Assembly: GCA_944389985.1 (NCBI GenBank)
Contig: CALXON010000205.1
Span: 1-9,188 of the forward strand
DNA length: 9,188 nt
DNA from: an uncultured Spirochaetaceae bacterium
GTDB lineage: Bacteria > Spirochaetota > Spirochaetia > Sphaerochaetales > Sphaerochaetaceae
Direction: 5' to 3'
The notes under the pieces are model-generated. The model worked only from the letters and a program-made list of their open reading frames with translations. It searched no databases and was not told where the DNA came from. How positions within the stretch are numbered: the first letter of the stretch is position 1; each line of letters begins with the position of its first letter. The translations under genes and the position numbers were made by a program. Of this stretch, positions 7,136 through 9,188 are shown piece by piece.

Positions 7136-7207
7136 AAGTATGATGTTTTCCCTGCTCTCCAGCAGTCAGCCGAGTTTATCACAATGCGTCACATTGGAAC
7201 AGGAAGC

Positions 7208-7591
7208 TCAGACCTTCATCATGAGGTTCCTGATCTCCTGAGGAAGTTTTCTGGATTTTGAGGCAGATTCCCTGATCCTCCTGATCAGAGATGGGGAGGC
7301 GGGTGTATTCATAGTGAATCTGCCACTCTCAACAAAGTTCTGGAGATTGTCATGTGTAAGTATCATCGTTTCCCTGTAAGCTATGTATGACTTATGTCTG
7401 ACGAATGGATGTTCTCCCTTCTCGATTATGCAGGCATCATCACAAAAAGGTGATCCGTCTTTCCAGGAACTCAGCATTGCACAGATGAAGAGCTGAGGAT
7501 CTCTGTCAGAAATGTCCAGTATGATGAAGAAAAGGTGTGATGCGTTTTCAGGATACTTCGCGAAGAAAGTATCACCCACAGAAATATCCAT
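7208..7591 (-). CDS. Unrecognised 127-residue protein; candidate toxin partner of the Panacea gene
   Basis: I cannot assign a family with confidence. The N-terminal half (1-85) is predicted as strand-rich, opening with SVGDTFFAKYP, then HLFFIILDIS, then LFICAMLSS, which resembles the small barrel of PemK/MazF-like or related proteins. The most striking block is GEHPFVRHKSYIAYRE (59-74), with His61 and His66 as possible functional residues. The C-terminal part (102-127) is basic and probably helical (LIRRIRESASKSRKL). No signal peptide or membrane segment. The ATG overlaps the TGA of the upstream Panacea gene by one base and has no ribosome site, so translation is probably coupled to it. Antitoxin-first order and coupling suggest this is the toxin; that is inference. 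A non-toxin accessory role remains possible. Confidence 0.75.
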   Translation of the reverse strand: MDISVGDTFFAKYPENASHLFFIILDISDRDPQLFICAMLSSWKDGSPFCDDACIIEKGEHPFVRHKSYIAYRETMILTHDNLQNFVESGRFTMNTPASPSLIRRIRESASKSRKLPQEIRNLMMKV

Positions 7592-8181
7592 CAGTCAAGA
7601 TACCCCATGTTCTTCTTGTTCATGGCGGCAACCCAGGCAGACAGCTTTATGTCGGCAAGAGCTTCCCTCCGCTCATTCTCATCAGGTATTGTACTGTCAA
7701 GGATATCTTCTATGAAAAGAGGGATCCTTGAACCTTCGGGATCCTTCCACTCAGGAAAAGAATGAGTAAGTTCCGACAATGAGAACTGATCTGTATCTTT
7801 ATACTCTTCAAAGACTTCTTTCAGGATCTCCCTTTCCTCCTCACTCGTCCATGCCGCCTCGAACGGCTTCTTGAGAATCAGAGAATGACTGGGTCTGTCA
7901 GTAACAATTGCTCTGTTCCAGGGACTGTCTGGTGGATAGTCCTCCGGATGTCTTATGCAGTCATATATGGCGGTGGCTACAGGGCCTTTTGGAAGAGAAT
8001 AATAGAAATCCGTCGTAATCGAGGCATGATACTGGGACAGATATTTCCTGTCTGCTATGTAAAGGAGTTTCAACAGCTTCATGTACGGCATGTAGCCATT
8101 GCTCAATGACAACAGATACGAAGCTGCCTCAGCTGCCTTCTCCTCATTGAATACATATCTGACCGATCTGGATTCTTCCAT
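7591..8181 (-). CDS. Panacea-domain (DUF4065, SocA-like) protein, probable antitoxin
   Basis: The 196-residue product carries the Panacea/DUF4065 domain, known from phage GepA-type proteins, from Caulobacter SocA (a proteolytic adaptor that controls toxin SocB), and from many toxin-antitoxin operons where the domain neutralises unrelated toxins. Diagnostic blocks are KLLKLLYIADRKYL (35-48), ITTDFYYSLPKGPV (55-68) and LSELTHSFPEWKD (135-147). It is soluble, with no fused N-terminal DNA-binding domain. The start is the ATG at 8181, with GGAG 6 nt upstream; an in-frame TTG at 8193 falls at or before the predicted transcript start. It has its own -35/-10 promoter and overlaps the next gene by one base, the compact layout of a toxin-antitoxin operon. 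Several sampled 60-base lines in this pair have about 40-50 percent GC against about 58-63 percent in sampled lines of neighbouring genes. Confidence 0.88.
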   Translation of the reverse strand: MEESRSVRYVFNEEKAAEAASYLLSLSNGYMPYMKLLKLLYIADRKYLSQYHASITTDFYYSLPKGPVATAIYDCIRHPEDYPPDSPWNRAIVTDRPSHSLILKKPFEAAWTSEEEREILKEVFEEYKDTDQFSLSELTHSFPEWKDPEGSRIPLFIEDILDSTIPDENERREALADIKLSAWVAAMNKKNMGYLD

Positions 8182-8187
8182 ATGCTT

Positions 8188-8191
8188 CTCC
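8188..8191 (-). promoter_or_regulatory. Ribosome binding site deciding the Panacea gene start
   Basis: GGAG on the minus strand, 6 nt upstream of the ATG at 8181. It rules against the in-frame TTG at 8193, which lies just upstream of this site. Confidence 0.75.
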
Positions 8192-8198
8192 AAATAGG

Positions 8199-8227
8199 AT
8201 TATCATGACAGAAACATGAAACGTCAA
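8199..8227 (-). promoter_or_regulatory. Sigma-70-type promoter of the Panacea operon
   Basis: On the minus strand: TTGACG (8227-8222), exactly 17 bp, then GATAAT (8204-8199), each matching consensus at 5 of 6 positions. Transcription should start near 8192, giving a leader of about 11 nt containing the GGAG site. An inverted repeat TCATG-N7-CATGA (8203-8219) lies inside the spacer, touching the -10 box, and is a candidate operator for autoregulation; its 5-bp arms are short. Confidence 0.8.
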
Positions 8228-8260
8228 CCAAAACAGGGATCATACCCTTCTTCAGTCTTC

Positions 8261-8276
8261 ATGCAGTCTCCTGCAT
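8261..8276 (-). other. Hairpin with GAGA tetraloop just after the MATE 3 stop codon
   Basis: ATGCAG-GAGA-CTGCAT on the minus strand: a perfect 6-bp stem closed by a GNRA-type loop, beginning 2 nt past the stop codon of MATE 3. No T-run follows directly. Further down a weak AGGG-TATGAT-CCCT stem is followed by GTTTT (about 8245-8228). Together they may act as a weak terminator or 3'-end stabiliser that separates MATE 3 from the Panacea promoter. Confidence 0.35.
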
Positions 8277-8277
8277 T

Positions 8278-9188
8278 TCAGATTTTTCTTACAAGAATAC
8301 CTGTCCTTCTGAGCTTTCTGATCATCACGGCATAGACAGGTATCACGACAAGGTTAGCACCTATCCATGCAAGGGGTGTGGAGAACACGACTCCTTTGTA
8401 GCCGAAGACCGCACCGAGAATGATCGATGATGAGCACCTTGCAACAAGCTCGACAATGCATGCGGTGAACGGAGCCCAGGAATTCCCCATGGACTGGACT
8501 GCTGTCCTGTATATGCAGAGAAGTCCGAGAAGCGGATAGAAAGGAAGTGTTATCGTGAAGAAATCACGGGCATAGACATATACATCAGGAGATGCTCCTG
8601 TGACAAACATGGGAACGACTAACGGCTGCACGAGAAGGGTTATGGCAATGAGTATGAGATCCGTGATCTCCGTGATCAGAAGGGATGACCATATGCCGCG
8701 GCTGATCCTCTCCACATTCCCTGCTCCGTAGTTCTGTGCTGTATAGGCTGCTACAGATGTCAGGAATGAATGATTGACAAGACATGAGAGCTGGTCGACT
8801 TTTGTGGCTGCCGTATAACCTGCGATGGCCGCAGTTCCCAGTCTGTTCACTGATGACTGCATCACAAGCTGTCCTATGCACATCACTGACATCTGGAAGC
8901 CCATGATGAATCCGGTCTGAAGGTTCTGCCGTACCGATGAGGCATCTGGTCTCCAGTATTCCCTTCCTATTCTCAGCACAGGATACTTCCTGATGCCGGC
9001 TACAGCTGAAAGCACGGCGGCAAGAAGCTGTGAGAGCACTGTCGCAAGCGCGGCTCCACCCACTCCCATGCCGAACGGAACGATGAATACGATATCGAGA
9101 ACGACATTGAGTATCGATGAGAAGACGAGGAATATGAGGGGAAGCCTGCTGTCACCCAGAGCCCTGAGAATGTTTGACACGAGATTAT
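8278..9188 (-). CDS. MATE-family efflux transporter (MATE 3), C-terminal two-thirds, cut by right edge
   Basis: The frame is open to the window edge, so this is a truncated view of a longer gene: 302 complete codons are visible. It enters in the middle of the MATE inter-helix motif, NLVSNILRALGDSRLP, normally found near residue 150, so about 150 N-terminal residues lie outside. A GTG at 9180 is an internal Val codon, not a start. Downstream marks are GGAALATVLSQ, AQNYGAGN and a basic tail (MIRKLRRTG). It is a cytoplasmic-membrane exporter of unknown substrate. It ends 96 bp before the Panacea gene, and that gap holds a promoter, so the two are probably separate transcription units. Confidence 0.9.
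   Translation of the reverse strand, partial: NLVSNILRALGDSRLPLIFLVFSSILNVVLDIVFIVPFGMGVGGAALATVLSQLLAAVLSAVAGIRKYPVLRIGREYWRPDASSVRQNLQTGFIMGFQMSVMCIGQLVMQSSVNRLGTAAIAGYTAATKVDQLSCLVNHSFLTSVAAYTAQNYGAGNVERISRGIWSSLLITEITDLILIAITLLVQPLVVPMFVTGASPDVYVYARDFFTITLPFYPLLGLLCIYRTAVQSMGNSWAPFTACIVELVARCSSSIILGAVFGYKGVVFSTPLAWIGANLVVIPVYAVMIRKLRRTGILVRKI

Noticed and set aside
7152..7165. Hairpin CTGCT-N4-AGCAG upstream of the methyltransferase start, considered as a terminator of the Panacea operon
   Set aside because: The stem is only 5 bp and is followed on the minus strand by GGGAAAAC rather than T residues.
7179..7193. Two TCACA half-sites, possible second Crp/Fnr-type site upstream of the methyltransferase gene
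   Set aside because: TCACA occurs at 7179-7183 and 7189-7193 in the same orientation, one helical turn apart. They form a direct repeat, not the inverted TGTGA-N6-TCACA arrangement, so the match to the operator at 469 is only half.
1..9188. CRISPR arrays, tRNA or rRNA genes, insertion sequences
   Set aside because: No regularly spaced repeats, no transposase-like coding sequence, no terminal inverted repeats and no recognisable structured RNA gene were seen. The gaps between genes are all under about 100 bp.

Overview
The window reads as an ordinary bacterial chromosome segment of medium GC content. It is densely packed: no stretch longer than about 100 bases lacks a gene. Bacterial origin is supported by a -35/-10 promoter with 17 bp spacing, an extended -10 box, purine-rich ribosome binding sites, a TTG start codon and a Rho-independent terminator. 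The gene set (TrkH/KtrB plus KtrA potassium uptake, a cytidylate-kinase-like protein, several MATE exporters, an iron-sulfur RNA m5U methyltransferase, a Panacea-domain gene) would suit an anaerobic gut-type Firmicute or a spirochaete. That is a guess; the window has no rRNA or other taxonomic marker.

Layout. Bases 1-460 (minus) hold the N-terminal part of a Crp/Fnr-family regulator that runs off the left edge. It is transcribed divergently from a MATE exporter (519-1856, plus). The 58-bp gap between them contains a perfect 16-bp palindrome matching the textbook Crp site TGTGA-N6-TCACA. The exporter converges on a cytidylate-kinase-like gene (1875-2474, minus), whose terminator lies inside the last codons of the exporter. 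Next come a divergent promoter region and the two-gene potassium uptake unit ktrB-ktrA (2544-4581, plus). The 3' end of ktrA overlaps a second MATE gene by 8 bp tail to tail.

From 4574 to the right edge everything is on the minus strand. In transcription order: a third MATE gene (8278 to edge, partial), a Panacea-domain antitoxin-like gene (7591-8181) overlapping by one base an unrecognised 127-residue gene (7208-7591), an RlmD/RlmC-type 23S rRNA uracil-5 methyltransferase (5965-7125), and MATE gene 2 (4574-5899). The Panacea gene has its own well-formed promoter.

How they fit together. The regulator and first MATE gene look like an inducible export module. KtrB and KtrA form channel and nucleotide-binding gating ring. 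The Panacea gene and its coupled partner have the architecture of a toxin-antitoxin operon in which the partner is a candidate toxin of unassigned family; this is the best candidate for an undescribed system here. Three MATE paralogues within 9.2 kb is also notable.
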